DNA of 64,000 nt from Endozoicomonas sp. OPT23 (GCF_009653635.1 NZ_PPFD01000007.1:446484-510483); one strand, 5' to 3'; numbered from the stretch's first letter, positions 42,501-51,681 are shown. Numbers and translations are program-made. The notes: a model not told the origin generated them from the sequence alone.

Positions 42501-44496
42501 TAGCCAGCGCAGTACCCGCACCAGGAATCTGACCTTCCTCCAGATGGTTATCAAAAGTGCCTTCTTGTTGCTTTGAGCCCGTGGGTAACACGCTTTCATG
42601 GACAACAGCGGCATCGTCCTGAGCAGACGGTCTGTCATTATCAAGTATACTGGTTTCAATATGATTAGATTGACTATCAATCGCAGTTCTGACACTGCCA
42701 GCAGAAGAGCTGATGCTCACAGAATAACTTTCTGTATTCTCAACAAGGGTGTCATCTACAGCCCGCAGTTGAAATAAAAATGCCGAAGGTTGAGTACCAC
42801 TTCCTGTAAACGTAAGCGTCCGGGTATCTTGATCGAAACTAACATCATTCCTGAGTTCAGCAGCGTCGTTCACTGAACGAAGGAAATCAGAATAGTCTCC
42901 AGTCGGCAACGCCCCACTTGTTGTTGAAATATCCTTCACCGATATAACCAGACTCACGGTTTCGCCTGATTTAAGGTAACCGAGCGTATCAATAGTGTAC
43001 TGGCTAACCCCTCCCTCATTAACACTGGCATCACCCGATAGCCTGAAGGTAATCACATCAGTTTCCGTGATGATTGTTTTCGCTGCAGCCATAACAATTT
43101 CGGCACTGCCCTGATCGATTTGGGCGCGGCTCAGGCTGGCGACAATGGTTTCCTCGCCTTCAACCATCTGGTCGTTGCTGGCCTGAACCTCAAAGCTGAA
43201 CGTCGTCCCTGTGAAACCACTGTCAAAGGTCAGTGTGCCGCTGTCCTTGTCGAAACGGACACCTGCAGTGGCTACTGCACTGGCACTGACAGCGGCCATA
43301 AAATCGTCGTAATCACTACCACTGGTGGCTGTCCCCCCCGGCGTCAGCACGACACTGGCCGCATTATCAGCAGCCAAAGGAGTGCCTGTGATGTCGAGGG
43401 TAAAGGTAGCGGTTTCCTGCCGATCTTCCGAAATGCTGGCGGTGGAACGGATACCAAAACGAACACTGGCGTCCTGTTCGGTAATCACCGTCGTCGTGCT
43501 GTCGGAGCCAGACACCAGTCCGGCACTGCCCTGATTAATTTGAGCATCGCTCAGGCTGGCGACAATGGTTTCATCGCCTTCAACCATCTGGTCGTTGCTG
43601 GCCTGAACCGCAAAGCTGAACGTCGTCCCTGTGAAACGACTGTCAAAGGTCAGCGTGTTACTGTTTTCGTCGAAACCGACACCTGCAGTGGCTACTGCAC
43701 TGGCACTGACAGCGGCCATAAAATCGTCGTAATCACTACCACTGGTGGCTGTCCCCCCCGGCGTCAGCACGACACTGGCCGTATTCCCGACACTCAACGG
43801 GCCACCCGCCATGTCGAGGGTAAAGGTAGCGGTTTCCTGCAGATCTTCCGAGATGCTGGCGGTGGAACGGATACCAAAATGAATACTTTCGTCTTGCTCA
43901 GACGACTGGGGCCGAAACTCAGGTAGAAATCTAGTGGCTGCAGGGTTCAAAAATAAACTGGAACCGATGGCAGGTAATACCACATCATCTTCAAATTCGA
44001 GAGGATTAAAACCAAATGTATCTGTTTCAAATCCGGCTTCAGGGTTTCCCTTCAAACCACTCAAATCGATTGCTTTTTGTACATCAAAACCACTGGATTG
44101 AGTTACAGTTCTCAGTTGCGCTTTTATTGAACTATCAGTAACTTCAGAAGCGCCTCTATTTTGATGATTGAGTGGCTCTTGAATTTTATCTTCGCTTGTC
44201 GAGCTATCGACAGGTCGATTTTGAGCCTCATCAGCAACCTGTTGAATTTCACTCGTTAAAGAAGCATTTTCTATGTCAGAAGAAACCAACAACTGTTGAT
44301 TATTTTCTAATGATACAGCTTGCTGACCATCAAAGCGTAGAGTTAACAGCCCATTTTCACCCGTTCGGACAAGCTCCCCTGAGGACACTCTATCGCCAAC
44401 CTTAAGTTGACGCTGAACCCCTTTCGAATCTATGCCTGTAGCAGTATCGGAAACAGATACAACCTCACCATATGAGGCTTCGATGATGCTTTTCAT
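39592..44496 (-). CDS. large RTX adhesin with retention module, LapA/BapA type
   Basis: A 1634-residue secreted protein. Order: N-terminal retention module (about 1-75, GEVVSVSDTATGIDSKGVQR, LKVGDRV, GLLTLRFDGQQAV), linker, two near-identical Calx-beta-type repeats (about 205-470), a further similar domain, cadherin/VCBS-like segments, a von Willebrand A domain with MIDAS motif DMSSS near residue 800, more VCBS-like domains, and C-terminal RTX nonapeptides (GLAGDDQLEG, GNSGEDRLAGEQGNDQLMGG) followed by a type I secretion signal. It is exported by the ABC-HlyD-TolC proteins of the same operon, probably for attachment or biofilm. No TAAG/PAAG-type LapG cleavage site is visible after the retention module. 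Confidence 0.88.
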   Translation of the reverse strand: MKSIIEASYGEVVSVSDTATGIDSKGVQRQLKVGDRVSSGELVRTGENGLLTLRFDGQQAVSLENNQQLLVSSDIENASLTSEIQQVADEAQNRPVDSSTSEDKIQEPLNHQNRGASEVTDSSIKAQLRTVTQSSGFDVQKAIDLSGLKGNPEAGFETDTFGFNPLEFEDDVVLPAIGSSLFLNPAATRFLPEFRPQSSEQDESIHFGIRSTASISEDLQETATFTLDMAGGPLSVGNTASVVLTPGGTATSGSDYDDFMAAVSASAVATAGVGFDENSNTLTFDSRFTGTTFSFAVQASNDQMVEGDETIVASLSDAQINQGSAGLVSGSDSTTTVITEQDASVRFGIRSTASISEDRQETATFTLDITGTPLAADNAASVVLTPGGTATSGSDYDDFMAAVSASAVATAGVRFDKDSGTLTFDSGFTGTTFSFEVQASNDQMVEGEETIVASLSRAQIDQGSAEIVMAAAKTIITETDVITFRLSGDASVNEGGVSQYTIDTLGYLKSGETVSLVISVKDISTTSGALPTGDYSDFLRSVNDAAELRNDVSFDQDTRTLTFTGSGTQPSAFLFQLRAVDDTLVENTESYSVSISSSAGSVRTAIDSQSNHIETSILDNDRPSAQDDAAVVHESVLPTGSKQQEGTFDNHLEEGQIPGAGTALATGNLLANDSLGQTVTSIVVNGITHSLSSGSAAINTMYGTLSVNADGAYRYELIAPADHSSGAVEEVFRYTTNQGLSANLNLSIQDDRPVAVSYSSHIPTAIEPAYRIVLTLDMSSSMISGNNNGVVDVGNGSTVTRLELAKAGLSDMMETFFERSTNVEVTLVTFNGANDPRIYNNAPVNGLYYQTYNPEAPLSLPSYQPATSIAEIKEVINSLTSDQTAGHTSYTDGLSTAKRVMDQFLAEDGGRDNAEYISYFLSDGAPIRDPDPGLAVSTWRDYTARNDIASYAIGVGSSISDAGYLNTIHNVDVLGSGGDANAIIIENENNLSNELKSTVPASVGGNIVSGSLSESAQFGADNGEVHSVIFSLGAPGNTTNVTFTSNGSSITSSHPELVDSTNGSILVLDNSNGFGYWGRIIINFKTGQYSLYLDSQRSIGESFRFSYTLKDSDGGETDPATISLNVVDSVPVANDDTDTLFPGQESFDGNVISGINTDGGLAAIDKATPFSIQGVGVDRPLDDARITQVSWKSVSYDLTNSDHPDVSFDATTGIYTLDTLSDGSRLIFNSTGYYQYQPLKTIAVNTSEDIINIDFNTADNQSALADAGILFSSESGPVTYSNGRVGINNADGGGRDDRIEGFESLVIDFSRDLYVDGVANISLDLGVENDKRSLRVTLYRADNTRLGEVFVGGGIGSSSVVAPEFKIPEEFTNVSRVTITAGSSEQANALGLFTGISFKAVTPGIQPGEQAIAQEKITYTLEDLQGAKDTATLTLTAVQNVIIGTVESDLLDGTSGRVLNGSSVNDYISGLAGDDQLEGNQGHDILIGNSGEDRLAGEQGNDQLMGGDDSDTFVFRLTDLDDNNTVQIDRILDFSLGNPVSSAGDILDISELVSDISSDNLTLDSLLANGFSSELDESKQLLKLKFTAATDESPEDTLYIHLENVSGWADQNNDSVVDSTDALLQLIANGQVVV
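43120..43910. repeat. 420-bp tandem repeat inside the adhesin gene
   Basis: Two copies with a 420-bp period (140 codons) encode the two Calx-beta-type domains. Stretches of over 90 bases are identical between them, for example around 43269 and 43689, both reading through the motif GTATSGSDYDDFMAA. Such near-identity favours copy-number change by recombination. Confidence 0.85.
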
Positions 44497-44563
44497 TCAA
44501 GTTTTATCCCAAGTACGCCTGCTGACTCGTTGGAAGAGTTATCAGGTTGCCTGTTCGTGTGTT

Positions 44564-45883
44564 TCAGCGTTCAGTAAAGGCTAGATGCCGAGCTTTAAGT
44601 ACAGGTTTGAGCAGATAATCCAGCAATGTTTTTTTACCTGTCAGAATGTCCACTGTCGCTACCATACCGGCAATAATCGGTCGACGGTTGTCTAAGCCAC
44701 CAAGATCATGACTGTCAGTTTTTATTCGAACCAGATAATTGCTTTCGCCATTTTCATTCAAAATAGTGTCTGCACTTATGTGGGTTAGCTCACCCTCAAG
44801 GCCACCATAAATGGTAAAATCATAGGCGGTAAATCGAACCATCGCCTTCTGGCCCGGATATAAAAAAGCAATATCTTCTGGACGAATTCGGGCTTCTACT
44901 TCAAGAGTGTCGTTTATTGGGATAATTTCGATCATGGTGACACCTGGTTGGACCACACCACCTTCGGTATTGATCAGAATTCTTTTTACAACCCCCTTAA
45001 CCGGGGACCTGACACTTGTGCGATCTACCTGGTCTGTGACAGCAACCTGCTTCGCCGACAGCTCTTCCAGCTGAGCCAAAACCTCGTTCATCTCGGTTCG
45101 TGCCTGATTAACAAAAGACAGCTTTACCTCACTGACTTTTTCGGAGGTTTCCCGTATCTGTGCCTGAATGCGTGAGAACGCCTCTATAGCTATTTGCCTT
45201 TCACCACGAGTGTCACTGACCTGGCGCTCAAGTCTCAATATTTCAAATTTTGATACGGCTCCATCCCTGGCCAGCAATTCGGACAATTTCAACTCTTCAC
45301 TAAGAAAGTTGAGTCTCCGCTCTAGCAGCAACTGTTCGGCCCTGGTTTCCTCCAGCTGCTGTTTTTGCTGAATCTCCTGCTGCTCAAAAACAGCAACCGT
45401 ACTCGCAAGCTCCTGCTGTCGACTCTGATAAAGTTCAAGCTCACTATGTGCCAATTCAGGCACTTCAGAAGACAACTGTAGAGGCATAACCGGAATGACA
45501 CCTTCTATTTCCGAACGCAGCCGAACCATACGAGCCCGCAGTGCATACTGATTTGCCCGCTGACTGTCACGATTGGCAGATAGACGCGTATCGTCCATCA
45601 CCAGGAGAACCTGACCTACGTTAACTATCTCGCCTTCGGAGACCAGAACCTCGTTGACAATACCTCCCTCCAGGTTCTGGATTTCCTGCATCTGACTGGA
45701 TGGAATGACTTTACCCATACCACGTGTTACTTCATCAATTTCACACCAAGCAGCCCATATCAGAAACAGAACCAGAGACAGTGAAATAAGAAATAGTAAT
45801 GGTCTGCTGCCTTGCGAAATCTCTGCTATTTGTTCATTCGAGGCCTGATGCCAATTAACACTTGAGTTGTCGAGGCTATTCAT
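44564..45883 (-). CDS. HlyD-family type I secretion adaptor
   Basis: A 439-residue membrane-fusion protein: short cytoplasmic N-terminus, one transmembrane helix (about 30-47, LLFLISLSLVLFLIWAAW), a long coiled-coil hairpin (about 125-270), lipoyl halves (QNLEGGIVNEVLVSEGEIV, VRSPVKGVVKRI) and a beta-barrel near the C-terminus. It bridges the ABC transporter to the TolC channel. Starts 1 base after the ABC transporter stop codon region, so translation is likely coupled. Confidence 0.93.
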   Translation of the reverse strand: MNSLDNSSVNWHQASNEQIAEISQGSRPLLFLISLSLVLFLIWAAWCEIDEVTRGMGKVIPSSQMQEIQNLEGGIVNEVLVSEGEIVNVGQVLLVMDDTRLSANRDSQRANQYALRARMVRLRSEIEGVIPVMPLQLSSEVPELAHSELELYQSRQQELASTVAVFEQQEIQQKQQLEETRAEQLLLERRLNFLSEELKLSELLARDGAVSKFEILRLERQVSDTRGERQIAIEAFSRIQAQIRETSEKVSEVKLSFVNQARTEMNEVLAQLEELSAKQVAVTDQVDRTSVRSPVKGVVKRILINTEGGVVQPGVTMIEIIPINDTLEVEARIRPEDIAFLYPGQKAMVRFTAYDFTIYGGLEGELTHISADTILNENGESNYLVRIKTDSHDLGGLDNRRPIIAGMVATVDILTGKKTLLDYLLKPVLKARHLAFTER

Positions 45884-45884
45884 A

Positions 45885-47627
45885 TCAACCAGCAGAACCT
45901 TTTGACTTTGAATGACCGGCCAGCTGCCCCATCACATCATCAGCAGATCCCATAGCTTTTATTTCGCCTTGCTCGATCACCACGATATTGTCCATTGCTT
46001 TCAGTAAATGCAGTTTATGAGTAACAAGAATAATGGTGATATTTTCCAGCTGTTTCAGCAGTCGAAGAAACTGCTGTTCGGCCTGACTGTCCATCGCACT
46101 GGTTGGTTCATCCAGAATCAATGCTCCCGGGCACGCCACCAGAGCTCTTGCCAGCCCCACAGCCTGCGCCTGCCCACCAGACAGATGTCGACCACGCTCT
46201 CCAACCTGAAAATCCAACCCCTGACTACCCGCCCGTACTATGTCTGACAGGCCCGCCATATCGAGCGCCTTAAGAATATCAGCATCGCTGACATCTGTTC
46301 TGCCCATAGCTATATTTTCACGAAGAGTGTCATTAAAGAGATCAATGTTTTGAGGTACATAACCAATCTGTCGGCGTAGCCAGGCTGGCTCGATTTGTCG
46401 TATATCAATACCATCAATGGCAATATGCCCTTCTTTTGCTTCCTGAAAGCCTGCAAGCAGCTGTAGTAAAGTGGTTTTTCCTGAACCCATTCTTCCCAGG
46501 ACTGCTAACTTGCTTCCCGACGGAATTTCCATGGTCATTCCACACAGGTTTGTTGTTTCATCAGAGAACCCGAACGACACTTTATTGAGCCGCCATGCTC
46601 CACTAAAACTGTTCGGCTTCAAAAGCTGTCGACCTTCAGGTACTTCCTGCGGCAGTGACATAACTCCGCCCGCATGTTCCAGAGCATGAATTGTTTTTTC
46701 ATACTGGTTTAACAAACTGATAACCTGGGCTACAGGAGCTCCGCATCGGCCTGCAATCATGGTAATTGCTATCAGCCCCCCCATTGTCAACTCGGCAGAT
46801 GTAATGAGATAAACGCCATATACCACCAGTGCAAGCGTATTCAGCTGCAAAAGAAAAGTTGTCACCAACCCGGGAATAGCCTGCAGCTTACGCACTCCAA
46901 AACCGGCATCGGCAGCCTCTCTGTTGAGACGACTCCATCGCTGCTGGCTCTGCCGCTGAACATTACAAGACTTCACTGTCACCAGACCTATTAACAGCTC
47001 CATCAAATAGTTCTGGCGAGCCGATGCGGCTTTTTGTTGACGGGTAACCACTGCCTGCAGAGGCTTATTAACAAGCCAGGCCATAAAGAGGGAAAGAGTA
47101 ATGCACAAAATCGGAACAGCCACCATCCAGCCCCCGATCCAGACCACCAGAGCCAAAAACAGCACAACAAATGGCAAATCTATAAAAGCCATTACAGTCG
47201 TAGAAGTAATAAATGCACGAACACTGTCAAATTCAGAAAGACTGTTCATCAGTGCACCTGTACTACCAGGGCGAAAACTGAGCTTTAGACCCAGAATTCG
47301 ATCGATCAGTCTTGAGGAAAGCGTTAAATCTATCTGCCGGCCAGCCTGGTCTACAAACCGGGTACGTAATAATCTGATAGCAAACTCAAGCGAAAAGGCA
47401 AGGCATGCACCGGCCGCCAGCATCCAGAGTGTTTCAAAGGCACCATTGGGGACCACTCTGTCATAGACGTTCATGACAAACAGAGGAGAAACAAATGCAA
47501 ACAGGTTAATCAGCAAGCTCGCCAGCCATACATCACGATAAACGTGCCTGTAGGGGCTGACAGCCTGCCAGAACCAACCGTATATAGAGTCTCCTCTGTC
47601 GTGTGTTTTGCCACTTCTTTCAGACAT
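45885..47627 (-). CDS. type I secretion ABC transporter (permease/ATPase)
   Basis: A 580-residue fusion of a six-helix exporter domain (about 30-320) and an ATPase domain with Walker A GRMGSGKTT, signature LSGGQAQAVGLARAL, Walker B ALILDEPTSAMD and a following H-loop. It lacks the ~120-residue C39-like N-terminal domain common in LapB/HlyB transporters for large RTX proteins, so it resembles PrtD in length. ATG at 47627 has TTGGAG 8 bases upstream. First gene of the adhesin operon. Confidence 0.93.
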   Translation of the reverse strand: MSERSGKTHDRGDSIYGWFWQAVSPYRHVYRDVWLASLLINLFAFVSPLFVMNVYDRVVPNGAFETLWMLAAGACLAFSLEFAIRLLRTRFVDQAGRQIDLTLSSRLIDRILGLKLSFRPGSTGALMNSLSEFDSVRAFITSTTVMAFIDLPFVVLFLALVVWIGGWMVAVPILCITLSLFMAWLVNKPLQAVVTRQQKAASARQNYLMELLIGLVTVKSCNVQRQSQQRWSRLNREAADAGFGVRKLQAIPGLVTTFLLQLNTLALVVYGVYLITSAELTMGGLIAITMIAGRCGAPVAQVISLLNQYEKTIHALEHAGGVMSLPQEVPEGRQLLKPNSFSGAWRLNKVSFGFSDETTNLCGMTMEIPSGSKLAVLGRMGSGKTTLLQLLAGFQEAKEGHIAIDGIDIRQIEPAWLRRQIGYVPQNIDLFNDTLRENIAMGRTDVSDADILKALDMAGLSDIVRAGSQGLDFQVGERGRHLSGGQAQAVGLARALVACPGALILDEPTSAMDSQAEQQFLRLLKQLENITIILVTHKLHLLKAMDNIVVIEQGEIKAMGSADDVMGQLAGHSKSKGSAG

Positions 47628-47654
47628 GAACCCGCGCTCCAACAGCTGCAACAA

Positions 47655-48149
47655 TTTTTTTGTAACCTGGAGCGATTACATATTGTGGAGCGATATTTAT
47701 TAATTTCATTAAGTTAGCTGTCAGTTATTGTAGTTTTTAGCTACTGCTCTCACTTTCGAACTACTGTCGTAAGCACCCGAACCCTTGAATTCATAGATCA
47801 TTTCCCCGCCTATGGCGTAGGTTGTTGTTTCGCCCTTGCCAGGTCATTGCTCTGATTACAGATCTCATTATACGTCCAGTGTTGTTTTTTTAATGGCATA
47901 AAAACGCTTCAAAATATCGCAAAGCAACTGCCCGAACGATTAAGTCATTATATAGGCTTAATTCATTATCGTTAGCTTATACATTATGCGATGAAGAATA
48001 AGATGCTGATCAAGAGCAATCAAGAGGGGATAGAAACATAATATTTCAGTATCAGTAGCTGAAAATCATTTAAGACAGCTGCGTCCGTAGTCTGTAAAAC
48101 TTATGCGAGGCTGTTATTTTCTCCGGTCTGGGTATACCAATGGGGGAGT
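47655..48149. other. gene-free region upstream of the type I secretion operon
   Basis: About 500 AT-rich bases with no credible gene. It should hold the promoter for the leftward adhesin operon. Several short palindromic stretches occur (for example around 47930-47990), but none is a recognisable operator. Confidence 0.4.
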
Positions 48150-48154
48150 GACCT

Positions 48155-48390
48155 GAATAACTTACAAAGCTTGATTCAGCAAATCGGCGTAAATGGATTG
48201 AGAACTTAGAACAACTGATAGGTTTTGGAGATAGAACTTTGGCTCAATGGGCGAATGGTCACTATAAACCAAGCCTGAGCAAGCTCCCGGGTCTTTCAGA
48301 AATACTACAGATAAGGCCAGATCATTTGGTCAAGGGTGACTATAAAGTAGACAGTTCTCAGACAGCAAGCAATTACCGCACATGTGTCTA
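48155..48390 (+). pseudogene. broken XRE-type DNA-binding regulator
   Basis: In two plus-strand frames one can read LIQQIGVNGLR and then, after a frame change near 48210, LEQLIGFGDRTLAQWANG followed by HYKPSLSKLPGLSEIL and IRPDHLVKGDYKV. The pattern A-Q-W-x-x-G-x-Y-x-P-S-L-x-x-L followed by xxxDxLxxG is typical of Cro/CI-type helix-turn-helix proteins. The frame break and lack of a start suggest a decayed gene. Confidence 0.4.
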
Positions 48391-48433
48391 GATTCCAAGC
48401 CAAATAAAGAGGATTAAGTTCAATAACCGTTGT

Positions 48434-48655
48434 GTGAAGACCCTTAAAAAAATACGCCGTATCTCGATCATCAGAAAGAGGGTTACTGAGGCTATCAAGG
48501 CTCTGGAGGAAGCAGCTTGCTACCCGTCTCATGACAAGGTAATGGCGATTGTAAGCCAAGATGGGATGAGCTTTACTATCGTTGAATTTTCTCACTTGTG
48601 GCGAATGGAGCTATATTCTGAAACTGCAAGAAAAAATGGATTATTGGTTAAATAA
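48434..48655 (+). CDS. small hypothetical protein
   Basis: A 73-residue frame starting with GTG: a basic N-terminus and a helical C-terminal part (SQDGMSFTIVEFSHLWRMELYSETARK). I do not recognise it. It follows the broken regulator and could itself be a remnant. No strong ribosome-binding site. Confidence 0.3.
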   Translation: MKTLKKIRRISIIRKRVTEAIKALEEAACYPSHDKVMAIVSQDGMSFTIVEFSHLWRMELYSETARKNGLLVK

Positions 48656-49020
48656 CCTACAAATAGTTACCCTTTGCTAGCCCCCTTCTTTGTCAGAAAA
48701 TTTCCAGATTGTCATCTCGCAATATATACCCCACTTATTACTACTGTACTAGATAGCTCAGTACAAATTATCAAGTTGTATCTCAAACTATATTTTTTGC
48801 CAACAGAGTTGTTTGAAGATATTTACGATAATTTCTTCTAGCTTCATATAACCGCTAATTCATACGAAATAATTCGATATATTTCCAGCGCATAACCGAG
48901 CATTTAGCTAGCACTATAGCTCTAGAGATAAATGATGTTACATCACATAAAGTGGCCGGAAATTCATAGGAAAGTGGATTTTCAAGGAAGGAAAACAACT
49001 ATAATGTGGTCGGAAATAGA
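48656..49020. other. gene-free AT-rich stretch
   Basis: About 365 bases without a credible frame, RNA gene or recognisable repeat. Confidence 0.4.
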
Positions 49021-49021
49021 C

Positions 49022-49057
49022 ATAAAAAAACACCGCAATAGCGATGTTTTTTTTTCA
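49022..49057 (-). terminator. terminator after tRNA-Leu
   Basis: AACATCGC-TATT-GCGGTGTT with T-runs on both strands; on the minus strand it lies about 80 bases after the tRNA-Leu 3' end. Confidence 0.8.
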
Positions 49058-49136
49058 AACTAACCATAAAGTGTTCGATCTGGCCATTTTATGGTTGAAA
49101 CTACACGATTTTATGAAAAAATCGGGTTTTTAAATA

Positions 49137-49223
49137 TGGTACCGGCGGGCGGACTCGAACCGCCACGCCCGTGAAGGCGGGGGATTTTGAATCCCCTATG
49201 TCTACCAATTCCATCACGCCGGC
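49137..49223 (-). tRNA. tRNA-Leu (CAA)
   Basis: An 87-nt class II tRNA with encoded CCA. Anticodon loop GATTCAAAATC gives anticodon CAA, and the long variable arm (CGCCTTCACGGGCG) is typical of leucine tRNAs. D-arm GGTAGACA and T-loop GTTCGAGTC are normal. Confidence 0.96.
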
Positions 49224-49261
49224 ACTGCGAAGCAAAACGCTGCTCCGTTAAGACGAGGGCT

Positions 49262-49288
49262 AGTATACATAAGCGATTTTGCTTTTCA
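49262..49288 (-). promoter_or_regulatory. promoter of tRNA-Leu
   Basis: On the minus strand TTGAAA and TATACT are 16 bases apart, ending about 39 bases before the tRNA, followed by a GC-rich start region. Confidence 0.7.
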
Positions 49289-49529
49289 ACTGGTACTGTT
49301 CCGTAAAAATTCAGTTTTGTAAAAATGCACAGAAACCAGCTCGTGCTATTCGTTGCCGTGTTTTATATAAAAACGACACAAACCGTCTTCAGGAGTCTTT
49401 GACTTCAATAGCAATAGTTTATCTTTCACACCTCATTAGAGAGCAAAGGCTTATAAACGATTTCTAACAGGACAACTATATTTAATATCTATTTATATTG
49501 AGGGGGCTGATTTTAAGCCTATAGGTCTT

Positions 49530-51500
49530 ATGACAGTTCTCAGAGCTATTTCGCACAAGTGTCTCCAAAGTGTTTTCATTCTTTCCGCACTTTTGGCTAT
49601 TCACTCTAAGGCTCTGCCTATCAACACTCAGACGGGGTCTGGTCAAGGGACAGAGACAACAACGCCACCACCCTATAGCTACGACAACGGGCAAGTATAT
49701 GGTCCATGGAAAGGCGGAAAGGATTTAGGTTCTGTATCTTTTCCCCTGTCCGAGTCAGTGACCGAAGAAGTCAGGTCACTGTTTCTAACCGGACTGAAAC
49801 TACTCCACGCCTTTGAATACCCTGAAGCCCGAGCGGCATTTCAGCAAGCAAGGCAAAGCCATGAAAGTGGTGAATTTATCATGGGGCTCTGGGGAGAACT
49901 CATGTGCAACTATCAGATTATCTGGGACACCCGGGAATTTCAGACTGCTGAAGACTTGATTACTACCCTGACACAGGCCAGAAACAGCTATTCAGGCAAC
50001 CTTAACCCTTCCGAGACGGTGTTACTTGACGGTGCACTCAAGCTGTTTGGCAATGACAATGCCAGCCGATCAAAACAGCCCTATGAGAATGGTTCAAATG
50101 TTCAACTCTTCCATCAATATCTGGATAACCAGCTGAGCCTCAATGATCATCTTGAGTCAGAAATAAAGATTTTCAACCAGCTGGCAAAACTGGCCACTCG
50201 CCAAAGCATTCTGGACTACACGCTGGAAAGAAGTGTCATTGAGAATTTAAATGATTTACTGACACTTCCCGACCTTGCCGACCACCCCGGCCTCCATCAC
50301 TACCTGGTTCATGCATCTGAAAGCCCCAGACTGGCGAAAGAGCCTCAGAGCCATGCCTACGACGCGGCTCAATGGTTACAGCAACTCAGCAATGGCGATA
50401 AAAACACCAGCTCTATCCATCTCACTCATATGCCCACACACTTTTATTTTGCGGTGGGTGACTGGACCAATGTTTATACCATTAACCAGTCAGCATGGAA
50501 TAAATCCATCCAGCGGGCATCAGATTTGTCACTGGGCGACTCCTCTCTGGCATTCCATGAACACTTGTGGCGGGTATTCGCTTTATTGCAGGCCGGTAAC
50601 TATGCAGATGCATGGAACGACAGTCAGAGCCTGTATCAAAAAATAGAGCACTTGCGACATGATGGCGCCAGTGACGAAACCACTCGTGTCATGAGAACCT
50701 ACTTTGCTTTTGAGCAGGCGTATTTAAAGCTGGAACTGCCTGCAAACAGCCAGTATCGCTCCGAGCTGAATGCCCAGATACTGTCTGACCATCTTATGTC
50801 GCCGTGGGGCAAGACGGCTTATCATTTCATGAAAGCCTGGGATGCACTTGAAGAAGGCAATGATCAGCAATTCAATCAGGCCAAAATCAGTCTGACCGCC
50901 TTACAACGTGACCGGAACATACAACTTACGCCCATGGAACAGGGTGCTATCCCCGTGATGGTCAAACAGCTGGAAGCTCAACAGCAACGAAAGCAGGGAA
51001 ATATTGATGAAGCTATCAAATTGGCTTCAAGCGCTGAACAAAGTTACCGCACCATGCGTTGGGATCACGGCGTTCCTCTAGTGGTCAAACCGCTGTTGGA
51101 ATACATCGGCGAACTCTATATGGAAAAAGCCGGCACAGCGGCTACCTATGCTCCGATTATTCACAACGTTCGATCCGTTAAGTCACCTACAGATCCAGCC
51201 GTTATTATCTCTCACACTGGTATGGTCAATCAGGCTATGGGGTATTTTCAAGCGGAACTTGATGATTTTTTTCCCAGAAGAAGAAAATCTCTGGAAGGAC
51301 TGTTAAGTGCAGCACAGCAGGCAGGTGATCAAACAACACAAAACAGCACTGCCGCAATCATTGCTACTCTGGATCAACCACTGGACTATCAACAAGCTGT
51401 TTCAACAGACGTTACAACACCTGGCAGTGCTTCTAGCAATGCTGCTAACCTGGCTGTGATAGTCACTCTGGCGATTTTGACCGCCGTAAAATTGCACTAG
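49530..51500 (+). CDS. exported TPR-repeat protein of unknown function
   Basis: A 656-residue protein with an N-terminal signal peptide (cleavage near KALP, residue 29), a Thr/Pro-rich stretch, then TPR-like helical repeats over most of its length (YPEARAAFQQARQSHESG, LQAGNYADAWNDSQSLYQK, RKQGNIDEAIKLASSAEQ) and a hydrophobic C-terminal segment (about 635-652, NLAVIVTLAILTAVKL) that may anchor it. The HHYLVHASES motif near residue 255 resembles the HYYIHAVE motif of a widespread family of large periplasmic TPR proteins of unknown role. It stands alone. Confidence 0.72.
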   Translation: MTVLRAISHKCLQSVFILSALLAIHSKALPINTQTGSGQGTETTTPPPYSYDNGQVYGPWKGGKDLGSVSFPLSESVTEEVRSLFLTGLKLLHAFEYPEARAAFQQARQSHESGEFIMGLWGELMCNYQIIWDTREFQTAEDLITTLTQARNSYSGNLNPSETVLLDGALKLFGNDNASRSKQPYENGSNVQLFHQYLDNQLSLNDHLESEIKIFNQLAKLATRQSILDYTLERSVIENLNDLLTLPDLADHPGLHHYLVHASESPRLAKEPQSHAYDAAQWLQQLSNGDKNTSSIHLTHMPTHFYFAVGDWTNVYTINQSAWNKSIQRASDLSLGDSSLAFHEHLWRVFALLQAGNYADAWNDSQSLYQKIEHLRHDGASDETTRVMRTYFAFEQAYLKLELPANSQYRSELNAQILSDHLMSPWGKTAYHFMKAWDALEEGNDQQFNQAKISLTALQRDRNIQLTPMEQGAIPVMVKQLEAQQQRKQGNIDEAIKLASSAEQSYRTMRWDHGVPLVVKPLLEYIGELYMEKAGTAATYAPIIHNVRSVKSPTDPAVIISHTGMVNQAMGYFQAELDDFFPRRRKSLEGLLSAAQQAGDQTTQNSTAAIIATLDQPLDYQQAVSTDVTTPGSASSNAANLAVIVTLAILTAVKLH

Positions 51501-51573
51501 TTTTTCAATAGAGAACCGCCTCCACTCTTGAATTGACAATACTCACGTTGATCTCAAGAGTGGGGCTGTAATA

Positions 51574-51678
51574 TCAGATTACAAACGACATAATACGATC
51601 AAACTTATAGGATTCAACCGGCGTTCCATCCACATCAAGGATTACGTGGTACAGCAGCTTACCGGTACTTTTTTGCAT
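51574..51678 (-). CDS. very small open reading frame
   Basis: Encodes 34 residues (MQKSTGKLLYHVILDVDG, then PVESYKFDRIMSFVI) just downstream of the cupin gene on the same strand. Composition looks protein-like but I recognise no family; it may be the end of a lost gene. Confidence 0.25.
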   Translation of the reverse strand: MQKSTGKLLYHVILDVDGTPVESYKFDRIMSFVI

Positions 51679-51681
51679 CGT

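Noticed and set aside
43120..43926. A 268-codon repeated open frame opposite the adhesin
   Set aside because: It repeats only because the adhesin gene has 420-bp repeats; no domain is recognisable.
49137..49223. tRNA-Leu as an attachment site of an integrated island
   Set aside because: No integrase or phage gene and no direct repeat of the tRNA 3' end was seen on either side.
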